Assembly: GCA_018970165.1 (NCBI GenBank)
Contig: JAGWWZ010000019.1
Location: 1-41,288, forward strand
Length of the DNA: 41,288 nt
Direction of reading: 5' to 3'
Source: Planctomycetota bacterium
Lineage (GTDB): Bacteria; Planctomycetota; Planctomycetia; Pirellulales; Pirellulaceae
Part shown: piece after piece, positions 27,061 to 35,884 of the stretch
Numbering within the stretch: position 1 is the first letter of the stretch
Layout of the letters: every line of letters starts with the position of its first letter
Notes under the pieces: generated by a model
Database searches by the model: none
The model's input: the letters and a program-made list of their open reading frames with translations, nothing else
Told to the model about the DNA's origin: nothing
Position numbers and translations under genes: made by a program

Positions 27061-27963
27061 ATGACCCATCATCTATCGAATACTCCCCGTCGTCATTTTT
27101 TGGGTGCATCTGCGGGAATGATCGCAGGCGCATGCTTGGCTTACGCTCGTATGCCCGAACTGTGGGGAGCACCCAAGAAAACTGAACTGAAACTCGGATT
27201 GGTTACCTACCAATGGGGCAAGGAGTGGGATTTGCCAAGCGTCATCAAAAACTGTGCGGAAGCCGGATTCGGAGGCGTGGAACTGCGAAGCACTCACAAG
27301 CACGGTGTGGAGATCGCGCTCAATGCCGAACGACGGACCGAAGTGCGCAAACGATTTGCTGATTCACCGGTGACGTTCGTCGGACTCGGTTCGGCTTGCG
27401 AATACCACGCAGTCGACCAAGGCGTCGTGCAGCGCAATATCGATGAGACCAAGGGTTGGATCGATCTGTGTCGCGATCTCGGAGGCGGAGGGGTCAAGGT
27501 TCGACCGAACGGGCTGCCAAAGGATATCCCGGTCGAGAAGACTTTGGAACAGATCGGCAAGTCCCTAAACATCGTTGGTCGATACGCTGCAGATCACGGA
27601 GTGCAAATCCGAGTCGAAGTACATGGCTCAGGCACGCAAGAGATCCCGAATATGAAGACCATCATGGATATCGCGGATCATCCGAGCGTCGTCGTATGCT
27701 GGAATTGCAATCCCACGGATCTCAAAGGGGAAGGCTTCGCCGCGAACTACAAGATGCTCGAGAATCGCATGGGAACGATTCACATCCATGATTTGCGACC
27801 AGGCAAAGTCGATTACCCATGGGAGGATCTGTTCGAACGATTGCGGCAATGCACAGCAGGCGGCTTCACTGGATGGTGCTTGCTCGAGGACGGGAACGTA
27901 CCCTCCGATATCGTGACCGCGATGAAGGAAAACCGAGCGATCTTCGAGCGACTGAAAAAATAG
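27061..27963 (+). CDS. Tat-exported sugar phosphate isomerase/epimerase-like TIM barrel
   Basis: A 300-residue protein. The twin-arginine signal (TPRRHFLGASAGMIAGACLA, 8-27) predicts Tat export. The barrel of the xylose isomerase-like/AP-endonuclease-2 superfamily follows: GLVTYQWGKEWDL, GFGGVELRSTHKHGVE, GGGGVKVRPNGLP, VQIRVEVHGSG, VVVCWNCNPTDL, GTIHIHDLRPG and GWCLLEDG, with Glu, Asp and His residues suited to metal binding. It is the second exported member in this window and only distantly like the one at 11497. Substrate unknown. It is convergent with the HerA-like gene; about 50 bases separate the stops. Confidence 0.88.
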   Translation: MTHHLSNTPRRHFLGASAGMIAGACLAYARMPELWGAPKKTELKLGLVTYQWGKEWDLPSVIKNCAEAGFGGVELRSTHKHGVEIALNAERRTEVRKRFADSPVTFVGLGSACEYHAVDQGVVQRNIDETKGWIDLCRDLGGGGVKVRPNGLPKDIPVEKTLEQIGKSLNIVGRYAADHGVQIRVEVHGSGTQEIPNMKTIMDIADHPSVVVCWNCNPTDLKGEGFAANYKMLENRMGTIHIHDLRPGKVDYPWEDLFERLRQCTAGGFTGWCLLEDGNVPSDIVTAMKENRAIFERLKK

Positions 27964-28016
27964 GAAACTTATCCGGAGCCAAAAAAACGCGGCTGACGCC
28001 ATGGAGGCTGATGGAT

Positions 28017-30452
28017 TCAGGATGGGCTCTTGATGAGCAGACGCAGTTTGCCTTGAGCATCGACCGAATAAGGGACCCATGCTAACGCGATAAGCTTGAT
28101 CTTCGTGTCCGATTTGCGAATCGGGATCTCCGATTCCTCGAGCCTCAGATTCTCGATCGAGTATTGGCTTTCGATCGCATCGAGTTCCTGTTGGCACTCC
28201 CTCTCCATGGCGTTCTTTTGTAAGACGAGATTCTCAAGTGTTTCCTGAGCTCGCGATACATCGTTGCTCTGACCCGATCCGGTCAAGTCGCGAACGGCAC
28301 TGGATGGCATGGATCGCCGTCGTCCACCGAGAAGGGATCCGAGAATCGAGGTTCCGAGATTGACCAAGCCATCGAGCCGCTTGGCTTTCGCTTCTTCGAT
28401 GGAACGATCCAATCGCTGTTGAGCTGCGGCGACTTTGATTTCAAACGTGCCGATCCGCTCCTCGTACTTCGCCCGGACCTTGTCCATCGCTTCATCGCGC
28501 GCTTCGCGCGCGAATTCGCCGAGTTCCAATCTCGCTGAGAATTCATCCAGTCCGGGTGTTGCGTTTCGCTTGATTGCCTTACACGAGTAGAGATTCATTT
28601 TCTCGTGACGGAAAAGAAACTCCGACAGTTCTTTGTCCCAGCCTTTATAGTTCTTTGCTAGTAGAAGCTCGGCAGGTAGTTCTGCGAAAGCGAACCCATC
28701 CACCGGTTGCTTGGTGATTTGCACATCGTCGGGATTGATCCTCAACGCCTGATCCCAAACATGCTCGGGAACCGATTGATCGATCGGAGCGAGGAGCCAA
28801 TAGTCTTTCCAAATATCGATATTGCCGGTAGCTCGAACAAAGTGGACGCTTGCGGAACCGAGCAGGGCAGGAACGAGGAGAGCGCGGCTGCCGGACGAGA
28901 CTGCGTAGTCGGGTGCGATGAACCGCTCCTCGATCCCTGCAGAGACGATTGGTCGACCGCCGGTGGGTGCTGCGGTCGGTGTATCGACTTTCGATCCACT
29001 ATCGGAAGCTATGGGCTTTGCGGCTGAATTGTCATTGCGCAACACGGCGCGTCGCGCATCGGCCATGAGTTTCGAGATTTCTTCGCGAGATAGGGGGCCA
29101 CGCAGATAGGAAAGAGCAAATCGCGTTTGGAAGATCGTCGGTGCGGAGTCGTTCACGTTGTTCATCAAGAAGACGCGGTTTCCTACGGCCGAGAGCATGC
29201 GGTCCATGGCCCCTCGATCGAAGGCCGCACCTCGCTGAAGCGATGCTCCTTGCAAACCTTCGAGCACCCGATCCTTGTCCCGTTGGGTTTGCAGTCGCCC
29301 CAGGAACCATGTCCCCATATTCGACAACCCTTTGTAATCCAAATCGACCGGGTTCTGAGTTGCGAGAACGACTCCGAGTCCAAATGCTCGGGCTTGTTTG
29401 AGCAACGTCATCATCGGACCTTTGCTCGGTGGTTTGGAATTGGGGGGAAAGTATCCGTAGATCTCATCCATGTACAGGATGGCGCGCAGGGCACTGGTGC
29501 CGCGTTGGGTACGCATCCACGAAACGACTTCATTGAGAAGGATCGTGACGAAGAACATCCGCTCCGAATCGTTGAGATGCGCGATCGACAGGATGGAGAT
29601 CTTGGCCTTGCCTTGCTTGTCGTAGAGGAGATCCTGAATCTGCAGCGATTGACCTTGGAGCCAGCCTGCAAACGAAGGGGATGCAAGGAGATTGTTGAGA
29701 GTCATCGACAACTTGATACGATCCGATTTCGGGTAGAAAGACTCCACATCCAGGACACCGATCTTTTGGATCGGAGGAGCTTGGATGCTGCGAATCAGAT
29801 CTTCCATCGAGAGATCGCGACCATCCTGCCAACTCTTGGCGAGAATGTTGGAAAGGAGGATATGCTCGCGGCTAGTCAGCGGGTCGGCATCGATCCCGAG
29901 CAACGCGAGGAGCCCAGATACAGAACTAGAGATTTGATCGCGCAGGATTTCAGCGTCTTGCAAAACCTCTTCGCCAGGCGCATCAAGGCTCTTCAGAACC
30001 GTCAACGGGACACCTACAGAGCTACCGGGTGTGTAGATAATTTTCTCAACCGAGTTCAATTGCTCCAAGTAAGTGCGATCATAGCGCCATGCCTCGAGTC
30101 CTTTGCGCCACACGTTGGCAGTATTCTCAGCCGCAGCAGCCACGTCGGGGTTGGTATCGCGATCGATCCATGGCTCGAAGTCCTTGGCTTGCAGTTCCGG
30201 GAAGGTTAATAGCAGATTGCCGAGATCCCCTTTGGGATCGATGCACAGGACCGGGATGCCATCCAGGGCAGCTTCCTCGATCAAGCTGATGCACAGGCCG
30301 GTCTTGCCGCTGCCGGTCATCCCCACACACAGCGCGTGAGTGGTCAAGTCTTTCGACCGATACTGAACCACATCGTCTAGGAGTTGTCGATTCTCCAAAT
30401 CGAATTTTTTGCCAAGATAAAAACTTCCTGGAATGTTTTCGATCGCAGTCAT
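28017..30452 (-). CDS. HerA/FtsK-type hexameric ATPase with C-terminal coiled coil
   Basis: The 811-residue product has a DUF87/HerA-like ATPase core: Walker A GMTGSGKT (44-51), IDPKGDLGN (71-79), Walker B ILYMDE (325-330), a sensor in LATQNP (363-368) and a probable arginine-finger segment GRLQTQRDKDR (385-395). The C-terminal part (about 640-700) is a charged coiled coil followed by a Gly/Ser-Leu and Arg-rich segment (LGTSILGSLLGGRRR), then more coiled coil and a beta-rich end. HerA relatives translocate DNA or remodel protein in repair, conjugation and defence. It is the last of four genes transcribed together, 59 bases after the P-loop NTPase gene. The ATG at 30452 has no clear SD. Actual substrate unknown. 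Confidence 0.88.
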   Translation of the reverse strand: MTAIENIPGSFYLGKKFDLENRQLLDDVVQYRSKDLTTHALCVGMTGSGKTGLCISLIEEAALDGIPVLCIDPKGDLGNLLLTFPELQAKDFEPWIDRDTNPDVAAAAENTANVWRKGLEAWRYDRTYLEQLNSVEKIIYTPGSSVGVPLTVLKSLDAPGEEVLQDAEILRDQISSSVSGLLALLGIDADPLTSREHILLSNILAKSWQDGRDLSMEDLIRSIQAPPIQKIGVLDVESFYPKSDRIKLSMTLNNLLASPSFAGWLQGQSLQIQDLLYDKQGKAKISILSIAHLNDSERMFFVTILLNEVVSWMRTQRGTSALRAILYMDEIYGYFPPNSKPPSKGPMMTLLKQARAFGLGVVLATQNPVDLDYKGLSNMGTWFLGRLQTQRDKDRVLEGLQGASLQRGAAFDRGAMDRMLSAVGNRVFLMNNVNDSAPTIFQTRFALSYLRGPLSREEISKLMADARRAVLRNDNSAAKPIASDSGSKVDTPTAAPTGGRPIVSAGIEERFIAPDYAVSSGSRALLVPALLGSASVHFVRATGNIDIWKDYWLLAPIDQSVPEHVWDQALRINPDDVQITKQPVDGFAFAELPAELLLAKNYKGWDKELSEFLFRHEKMNLYSCKAIKRNATPGLDEFSARLELGEFAREARDEAMDKVRAKYEERIGTFEIKVAAAQQRLDRSIEEAKAKRLDGLVNLGTSILGSLLGGRRRSMPSSAVRDLTGSGQSNDVSRAQETLENLVLQKNAMERECQQELDAIESQYSIENLRLEESEIPIRKSDTKIKLIALAWVPYSVDAQGKLRLLIKSPS

Positions 30453-30511
30453 AGGGGCTCAGTCAGAAAAGCGGGAAAGAAGTGCCGGTGGTTGATCGTT
30501 TCCGGAACAGT

Positions 30512-31147
30512 TTACCCAGATGTGGTTTCAACGTCGACTTGGTCGCGATACCAGTCGTACATGTCGAAAAGAGATTCCCTGAGATTCTCGCCACGGCGTT
30601 GTCGGGATTGCTGCCACGACTGTGATTGAGTCACATGGGAGGTGCCGACATTGTCGAAGTCTCGCAAGATGTGGGTAAGAACATGTTGTTCGACCGCGGA
30701 ATCGATGCGCGTACGCCAGATTTCGGTGAAGCGAAGGGGAAGTGCGTGGGCGGTCGCGAGAATGCGAATACCCCGCGCCCTGGCTCGCGCACGCGTAAAC
30801 CACTGCAACACCGAGTCCATTTGCTCCCAACCATCAACAACCAGGAGATGCGTATTGGGAACCTGGCGAATCGTCCGCCACCGATAACTCCGTGTCTCCC
30901 CGGTTTGAAATCGGACTTGGCAAATCGAACCATTCGATGCGGACAGAGCAGGATGCTGCGCGATGTGCGCGAGGAGCGTCGATTTGCCGGAACCGTGGGG
31001 ACCAACGATCGCGACTCGCGGGCAAACAGATTGCAGGATCGATTGGACCAGTGAGTCCAACGTCATCGGCGGATGAAAGAAAAACGGAATGGAGCCGGGC
31101 TGAAAGTAGCGGGTACAGAAAGGGTTCGTCGCGATGCGATCGCTCAT
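30512..31147 (-). CDS. Small P-loop NTPase of the HerA/arrestin-like gene set
   Basis: A 211-residue product with Walker A GPHGSGKST (49-57), Walker B LLVVDGWEQ (101-109, Asp followed by Gly rather than Glu) and a possible sensor ATAH (131-134). No ABC signature LSGGQ is seen, so it is an AAA+/STAND-like or other single-domain NTPase and not a transporter subunit. The C-terminal half is rich in Arg, Gln and Trp. The ATG at 31147 overlaps the stop of the arrestin-like gene as ATGA (31144-31147). An earlier in-frame start at 31237 would overlap that gene much more. Its role in the set is unknown; it may load or regulate the larger ATPase. Confidence 0.8.
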   Translation of the reverse strand: MSDRIATNPFCTRYFQPGSIPFFFHPPMTLDSLVQSILQSVCPRVAIVGPHGSGKSTLLAHIAQHPALSASNGSICQVRFQTGETRSYRWRTIRQVPNTHLLVVDGWEQMDSVLQWFTRARARARGIRILATAHALPLRFTEIWRTRIDSAVEQHVLTHILRDFDNVGTSHVTQSQSWQQSRQRRGENLRESLFDMYDWYRDQVDVETTSG

Positions 31148-31515
31148 ACCGCTTTGGTGATCGTTCCCAAGTAGAACGGCTGCTGGGCCATCAGTTCGGT
31201 CCCATCGCTGAAGTAGAAGCGAACTCGGACACACCAAGAAATCTTCAGCAGCGACCCTTCATACGAGAGGGGCGAGTTAGGTAACGGGCACTTTACACCC
31301 TGAGCGATCGACCAATCGATCGAAGAGAGGGAATTGCCGGTCAGCCGCTGAAAGAAGTGGACGCCAAGATCCTCGGATCCTTTGCCTTCGGTCACCCAAA
31401 CGACCGATGCTTCGACCGCCACAATCGAAGCATGATCGACATTCACAACCCGATACTCAAACTCGAGCGTATCATCCGGCATGTAGGTCGGTTGCAAACC
31501 CAACAAACGGATCAT
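31144..31515 (-). CDS. Small arrestin-like beta-sandwich protein
   Basis: A 123-residue product, predicted to be almost entirely beta-strand: PDDTLEFEYRVVN, VAVEASVVWVTEGKGSEDLG, then PLPNSPLSYEGSLLKISWCV and VRFYFSDGTELMAQQPFYLG. The pattern of a proline before a YEG turn and an I-x-W strand recalls the arrestin/Spo0M-like fold. No signal peptide or membrane helix. The ATG at 31515 is chosen because it overlaps the stop of the upstream membrane-protein gene as ATGA (31512-31515); a longer frame from 31623 would overlap that gene extensively. The fold assignment is inference from sequence pattern. Confidence 0.72.
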   Translation of the reverse strand: MIRLLGLQPTYMPDDTLEFEYRVVNVDHASIVAVEASVVWVTEGKGSEDLGVHFFQRLTGNSLSSIDWSIAQGVKCPLPNSPLSYEGSLLKISWCVRVRFYFSDGTELMAQQPFYLGTITKAV

Positions 31516-32513
31516 GACGCAACCGATGCCGGGCTGGGCTGACTTGCTGGATAGACCACTACGGGGAAACTTCGGGAGTACGATGGCCATCGATTTGCCT
31601 CTCCGTCGACAACGATCTTCCAATGAATGGCGTTATGGAAGCTCTGAAACGAGTGCATTGCATCGCGAGGGACCGAAAACTGACATTCCATGCGTAATGG
31701 GTAACCCCAGTCAATTCGATCCCGTCCGTGGTTCGCGATGACCTGATTAAAGACGATCTGGCGTTCGGTCCTCACATCGGTTCCGAAATGATACGTGCTT
31801 TCTTCTTCGCACACCAGTCGCACCGTGATTTTCTTGATCACTAGTCGGCCGTACTGCAGCACCTCGAGCTGATAGGTTTTGCCTGGGATGAGGGGCAAGT
31901 CCTCGACCTCGACCGTGGTCGACCCGATCCCTAACGTTCGAATAAACGACCGAAAGAACAACTGAGTGGAGCGAACCGCAACATAAATCCCAGGTACGAG
32001 CAGAATCAGGAGCCTGTAGGGAACCGAGGAACGAAAGAGGCTTTCGATCGCGAAGACAACGAAGATCGCGATCATGGCGTTCCAGGCCATGGCAAAAATT
32101 CCCATCGCGACCAGGGCATCGTTCTCAGGAATCTGGCTCGGGAGGCGGAAAGCTAGCTTAGCGCCAGGGCTATCGGTGAACAATTGCAAGTCGGGAACCG
32201 TGGGGGGGAGTGCCTTCTTATTCTTGCGAACCATGGGCTCTGGAACGATGCCGCGTTTGGCGATCACTTCGCGATGTTCGTCACTGGTAACAACTTTGAG
32301 CACTCGATACCAGAACCCGACCGTTCCGATCACGATGAAGGAGATCGCAACCAGGAAGAATAACCAGAACCCGTATCCGATACGAATCATCTGAGTCTTG
32401 GGGGACATCAGTTGCCAAGCCACGAGAGTGGTCGCGGACAGAACGCCGACCAAAAAGAAAGCTGCGAAGAATGACGCTTCGCCGAGGGAGCCGATGAACC
32501 ACCAGCCGGTCAT
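31512..32513 (-). CDS. Four-helix membrane protein with arrestin-like C-terminal domain
   Basis: A 333-residue product. Hydrophobic segments at about 13-35, 48-69, 134-158 and 166-184 predict four membrane helices, with a polar loop of about 65 residues between the second and third. The C-terminal part (about 198-325) is beta-rich and arrestin-like: PLIPGKTYQLEVLQYG, ITVRLVCEEEST, then FSVPRDAMHSFQSFHNAIHW and KIVVDG. With an even number of helices both ends lie on the same side, probably cytoplasmic. The ATG at 32513 is chosen for a very strong SD (AGGAGG four bases upstream); an ATG at 32570 lacks one. First gene of the four-gene set. Confidence 0.78.
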   Translation of the reverse strand: MTGWWFIGSLGEASFFAAFFLVGVLSATTLVAWQLMSPKTQMIRIGYGFWLFFLVAISFIVIGTVGFWYRVLKVVTSDEHREVIAKRGIVPEPMVRKNKKALPPTVPDLQLFTDSPGAKLAFRLPSQIPENDALVAMGIFAMAWNAMIAIFVVFAIESLFRSSVPYRLLILLVPGIYVAVRSTQLFFRSFIRTLGIGSTTVEVEDLPLIPGKTYQLEVLQYGRLVIKKITVRLVCEEESTYHFGTDVRTERQIVFNQVIANHGRDRIDWGYPLRMECQFSVPRDAMHSFQSFHNAIHWKIVVDGEANRWPSYSRSFPVVVYPASQPSPASVAS

Positions 32514-32517
32514 GCGT

Positions 32518-32523
32518 CCTCCT
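32518..32523 (-). promoter_or_regulatory. Strong Shine-Dalgarno fixing the start of the membrane-protein gene
   Basis: AGGAGG on the minus strand, four bases before the ATG at 32513 (GAGGAGGACGC then ATG). It is one of the best SD sequences in the window and argues against the in-frame ATG at 32570. Confidence 0.8.
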
Positions 32524-32702
32524 CGTTTCTTCCCCCACAACCGAAATTTCGCACGCCACTTGGTCTTCATGGCAAGCAGTTTACCAGGGAGAAAGAACTT
32601 ATGCAGGAGGACATTGTCAGACTCAGCTTAAGCGATGGGTCCCATCCTGCGGGAAGCTAGCCCAGCAGGATTGACTTTCGGAACCGCACGTCTCGTGAGA
32701 AA

Positions 32703-34136
32703 CTACTCCTCGAGTAGCGTCTTGACCATAGCCTCGATCTCTTCGGCGTTCTTGCTTCCCGAGCCGATTTTGACCAAACGCACCATCCCTTGCTTATCGA
32801 GCAATGCGACGTGAGGGATGCCGGTGACGAGGTACTCGGATTGCATCTTGCTGTTCTCAGGGGTAAGCATGGTGCGGTGGGTCAATTCATATTTCGCGAT
32901 GAATTTTTCGAGCATTGCCATTTCATCTTCGAGTGAGACGGGGTCTTTGGAGCGTGAAGCGTTGGAGGTCGCTTCGTCCCAACTGAAGTTGTATTGGCGC
33001 GTTACACCGATAATGGTCAGCCCCTTTGGACCATATTCCGCATCAAGATGTTTCAGATGTGGGAAAGTTTGGATACAGGGTCCACACCAGACGGCCCAGA
33101 AATCGAGCAATACGACTTTCCCTTTAAGGCTCTCGAGAGTCTCCGGTTCGCCGTTCACCCATTCCAAAGGATCGATGGCTGGGGCGGGTTGGCCTATCAT
33201 CTTCACTAAGGCTCTTGCACTCTCGATGGACTTGCTCATCCGTTCCGCATTCTTCGCAAAGTTCTCGCGAACGCGATTGAAGTTCGCATCCTCCGACTCG
33301 ATAGACTCGATGAATGCCATCGCTGAGTTGAGCGTATCACCGGCGAGGTCCGGGGCGGTGCGTGCATTTCGAGACACGAAACTGGAGACCGCCATCGTAT
33401 AGGAGGCAAAAACAGGAACTGAAGGCGACTCCTTCAGTTGCGATTGCGCGAGCGTCTGTAGTTTGTCGAACAAAGGCTGGGATTCTTTTTCATCCGACAC
33501 AGCAAGCAGATCGTTCCAAAGGTCGATCATCGTTTTGGCGTTGGCTTTTGGATCGGACTGGTTGGCGTAGAGTTTCTCGCACTTGGCCACAAACTCGAGG
33601 AGTTTGTTCTTGGCTTGTTCCGCCGCTTCTTTGTTCGGGGTATTGAGTTTCGTGCGCATCAACTGCGCATAAGAAACGTGCAGATCGGAGAGCTTGTCTG
33701 TATCTAGTTTTGCTTCGAGAGTGGACAAGCTCTTTTCGATCCACTGTTCAGCTTTCTCAGGCTGAACCTGCCGCAGCATCATGGTTGCATTGGGAATGAT
33801 CAGCCCAATAGCGCGAGAATTCGAACCGTCTTCTAAATTCCCATAGGCTACTTCGAGGGCTTTTTCCCACTGAGCAGCTGCATCATCACCACGTTTCTCT
33901 CGCAACAGCAACGATCCGAGTTGCATACGGTATTGCGCAAGAAACTCGGGTTGCACATCCGTGGTTTCGTCCACCAACTTTACAGCGCCATCGACATCTT
34001 TCTCGGCGATCAACTTTTGAAAACTTTCCACAAAGGTCCTCTGCGGGGAGTCTTGTGCGATCCCAGGTACAGAAATGCTGCCTGTGATAATAAGGCTTGC
34101 GAGGAGCAGTGATTGTGAAATCCGAATCAATCGCAT
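32703..34136 (-). CDS. Exported thioredoxin-domain (TlpA-like) protein with helical N-terminal region
   Basis: A 477-residue product. It has a signal peptide (MRLIRISQSLLLASLIITGS, cleavage near residue 28), then about 280 residues of helical, TPR-like sequence (LGSLLLREKRGDDAAAQWEK), then a TlpA/ResA-like thioredoxin domain from about 315: GQPAPAIDPLEWVNGE, VVLLDFWAVWCGPCIQTFPH (active-site WCGPC near 350), and VTGIPHVALLDKQG with the cis-proline. It should act as an envelope disulfide reductase or oxidase. The same strand carries a glutathione peroxidase-like gene nearby. The gap to the next gene downstream (32570) is about 130 bases, so cotranscription with the four-gene set is uncertain. 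Confidence 0.88.
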   Translation of the reverse strand: MRLIRISQSLLLASLIITGSISVPGIAQDSPQRTFVESFQKLIAEKDVDGAVKLVDETTDVQPEFLAQYRMQLGSLLLREKRGDDAAAQWEKALEVAYGNLEDGSNSRAIGLIIPNATMMLRQVQPEKAEQWIEKSLSTLEAKLDTDKLSDLHVSYAQLMRTKLNTPNKEAAEQAKNKLLEFVAKCEKLYANQSDPKANAKTMIDLWNDLLAVSDEKESQPLFDKLQTLAQSQLKESPSVPVFASYTMAVSSFVSRNARTAPDLAGDTLNSAMAFIESIESEDANFNRVRENFAKNAERMSKSIESARALVKMIGQPAPAIDPLEWVNGEPETLESLKGKVVLLDFWAVWCGPCIQTFPHLKHLDAEYGPKGLTIIGVTRQYNFSWDEATSNASRSKDPVSLEDEMAMLEKFIAKYELTHRTMLTPENSKMQSEYLVTGIPHVALLDKQGMVRLVKIGSGSKNAEEIEAMVKTLLEE

Positions 34137-34209
34137 GTGCGTGAGTCCTTTATGATTGAGATGTCTTCTCGATCAGTTCGAATCCTCGAATTTAGCATAA
34201 GCGAGAGGC

Positions 34210-35301
34210 TTATGCATCCACCGACGATCGCCGGGGTTTTAATTTTGCGACCTGCGGATCGATTTCGTCCTCCGGAATGCTCGATTCACCTGCGCCGGCT
34301 GGAACAGTGCCCAGCCTCTCAACGCGACGGGTCTCGATCGCTTGTACATACTCGGCACCGAAAAACAGGATCGATATCGCGTAGTAGCACCAAAGCAGTA
34401 GCGCGATGAACGAGCCGATCGCGCCGTAGGCAGAGGTGTAACGCATGCCGATAAAGAATACTCCGAGCAGTTCGCGCCCGAGTTCCCAGATGATCGCTGC
34501 CAAGATCCCACCGCGCAGTGCATCGGTCCAACGCACGGGACGTTTCGGAAGAACGCGGTAGACAAGAGTGAAGAGCAGAGCATTGGCGCAGACCGCGAAA
34601 CCGAGTTCCACTCCGTTGAATGCGTGAGCCATGACTGGCATCGTCTCACCGGTGATCGACCGCAATTGCGCGATCAGCATGCTGGCTGTGAATAGCACAA
34701 CGATCATTCCCCCCAGTCCTACCAGCATGACAAATGCAAAGAAGCGATGACGCAATACTCGAAAGACGGTGCGGGTTACCGAGGATGACTTCCTGGACGG
34801 GATGCGAAAGATGCGATCAAAGCCGCGATCGATTTGAGCAAATACTCCGATCGCTGCCAAAATCGCGGCGGCAAATCCAAATGGGCCACTGACGATCGAA
34901 TGATCGCGCAGGTGGCCGAGTACCTGTTCGATATGGATCTTCACTTCCTCGGATGCATAGGTCTCGACAGTCGACAGGATCTGTTGCTCCGCATTCTTGC
35001 CGGTGTTGGTGAATCGAAGATAGAGACCGATCCCCGAGGTCAGCAGCAGCATCATCGGGAACAGAGACAGAGCAAGATAATAGGCGACACTGGCCGCCAT
35101 GGAGCCTGCGTCATCCTCTGCCCAGCGGATACCTGCATCTCGCAGGTTTGGGAAAAAATCGAGCACCCAACGCTTACCGCGCTGGGCAACAACGGTTGTG
35201 ACCGTCGAATCGCTTTTGGTAATCGCCTCAGGATCGATAGCAGGCATTCCACTAGTGTAGGTTTTGCCAGAGAGTGATGCCATAGCGAACCGGCTCGTCA
35301 T
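34210..35301 (-). CDS. YihY/BrkB-family inner-membrane protein
   Basis: A 363-residue integral membrane protein of the YihY (formerly RNase BN/BrkB) family. Hallmarks: DDAGSMAASVAYYLALSLFP (first helix region, about 62-81), FGFAAAILAAIGVFAQIDRG with FDRIFRIP after it, a long series of helices, and YGAIGSFIALLLWCYYAISI with LFFGAEYVQAIE near the end. Function is unknown; the old RNase BN assignment was withdrawn. The N-terminal 60 residues and the C-terminal 40 are hydrophilic. The start at ATG 35301 is uncertain; ATGs at 35283 and 35247 are in frame. Confidence 0.9.
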   Translation of the reverse strand: MTSRFAMASLSGKTYTSGMPAIDPEAITKSDSTVTTVVAQRGKRWVLDFFPNLRDAGIRWAEDDAGSMAASVAYYLALSLFPMMLLLTSGIGLYLRFTNTGKNAEQQILSTVETYASEEVKIHIEQVLGHLRDHSIVSGPFGFAAAILAAIGVFAQIDRGFDRIFRIPSRKSSSVTRTVFRVLRHRFFAFVMLVGLGGMIVVLFTASMLIAQLRSITGETMPVMAHAFNGVELGFAVCANALLFTLVYRVLPKRPVRWTDALRGGILAAIIWELGRELLGVFFIGMRYTSAYGAIGSFIALLLWCYYAISILFFGAEYVQAIETRRVERLGTVPAGAGESSIPEDEIDPQVAKLKPRRSSVDA

Positions 35302-35366
35302 TGCTGATCAGGCACTCGGCGTAGTTAGCCCTAGCATGTGCCCATCGATCGCCAAGCTCCACGCGA

Positions 35367-35858
35367 TCACAGCAGTTTTTCGATCGCGGACTCTAGGGAC
35401 TCAGGGGTAGAGGTTGGGGCGAATCGGTCGATAATCTTCCCGTTTCGATCGACGAGAAACTTGGTGAAATTCCATTTGATCGCTTCCGTACCGAGCAGGC
35501 CGGGTGCTTCTTTCTTGAGGAACTGGTAGAGGGGTATTGCCTCAGGGCCATTGACTTGGACTTTGGAAAAGACCGGAAAGGTGACCCCATAGTTCAGGGA
35601 GCAGAATTGACCGATCTCAGCGTCACTTCCGGGTTCTTGGCCTCCGAATTGATTGCAAGGAAAACCGAGTATTTCGAGCCCTCGATCCCTGAATCGCTCA
35701 TACAGCTTTTGCAATCCCGCATACTGCGGTGTGAAACCGCAGCGACTTGCGACGTTGACGATGAGCAAAACCTTACCGCGATAGGAATCCATTGCGATCG
35801 ATTCGCCCGTGCGATCTCGTAGCGTTGTATCGTAGATCGAAGACATGCTCTCTGGCAT
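35367..35858 (-). CDS. Glutathione peroxidase-family thiol peroxidase
   Basis: Reduces hydroperoxides, in bacteria usually with thioredoxin as donor. The 163-residue product has the family signatures VNVASRCGFTPQYAGLQKLY (peroxidatic Cys in place of selenocysteine), LGFPCNQFGGQEPGSDAEI with a probable resolving Cys in the FPCNQF segment, and IKWNFTKFLVDRNG (Trp/Asn of the catalytic tetrad). No signal peptide, so it is cytoplasmic. It starts 26 bases after the stop of the CrtI-like gene and is probably cotranscribed with it. Starts at 35858 or 35846 are both possible. Confidence 0.93.
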   Translation of the reverse strand: MPESMSSIYDTTLRDRTGESIAMDSYRGKVLLIVNVASRCGFTPQYAGLQKLYERFRDRGLEILGFPCNQFGGQEPGSDAEIGQFCSLNYGVTFPVFSKVQVNGPEAIPLYQFLKKEAPGLLGTEAIKWNFTKFLVDRNGKIIDRFAPTSTPESLESAIEKLL

Positions 35859-35884
35859 CAGAAGTCACTCTCAAAATTGCAAAA

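Noticed and set aside
27975-27995. Run of seven A (seven T on the minus strand) between the convergent isomerase and HerA-like genes
   Set aside because: The preceding stem is only about 3 bp, too weak to call a terminator.
29127-30209. Long open frame (360 codons) on the plus strand opposite the HerA-type ATPase gene
   Set aside because: It mirrors the high-GC third positions of the real gene, has no recognisable domain and covers the conserved Walker A region on the other strand.
34170-34190. GTTCGAATCC-like segment resembling a tRNA T-arm
   Set aside because: Only about 73 bases lie between the genes and no acceptor stem, D-arm or anticodon arm can be formed.
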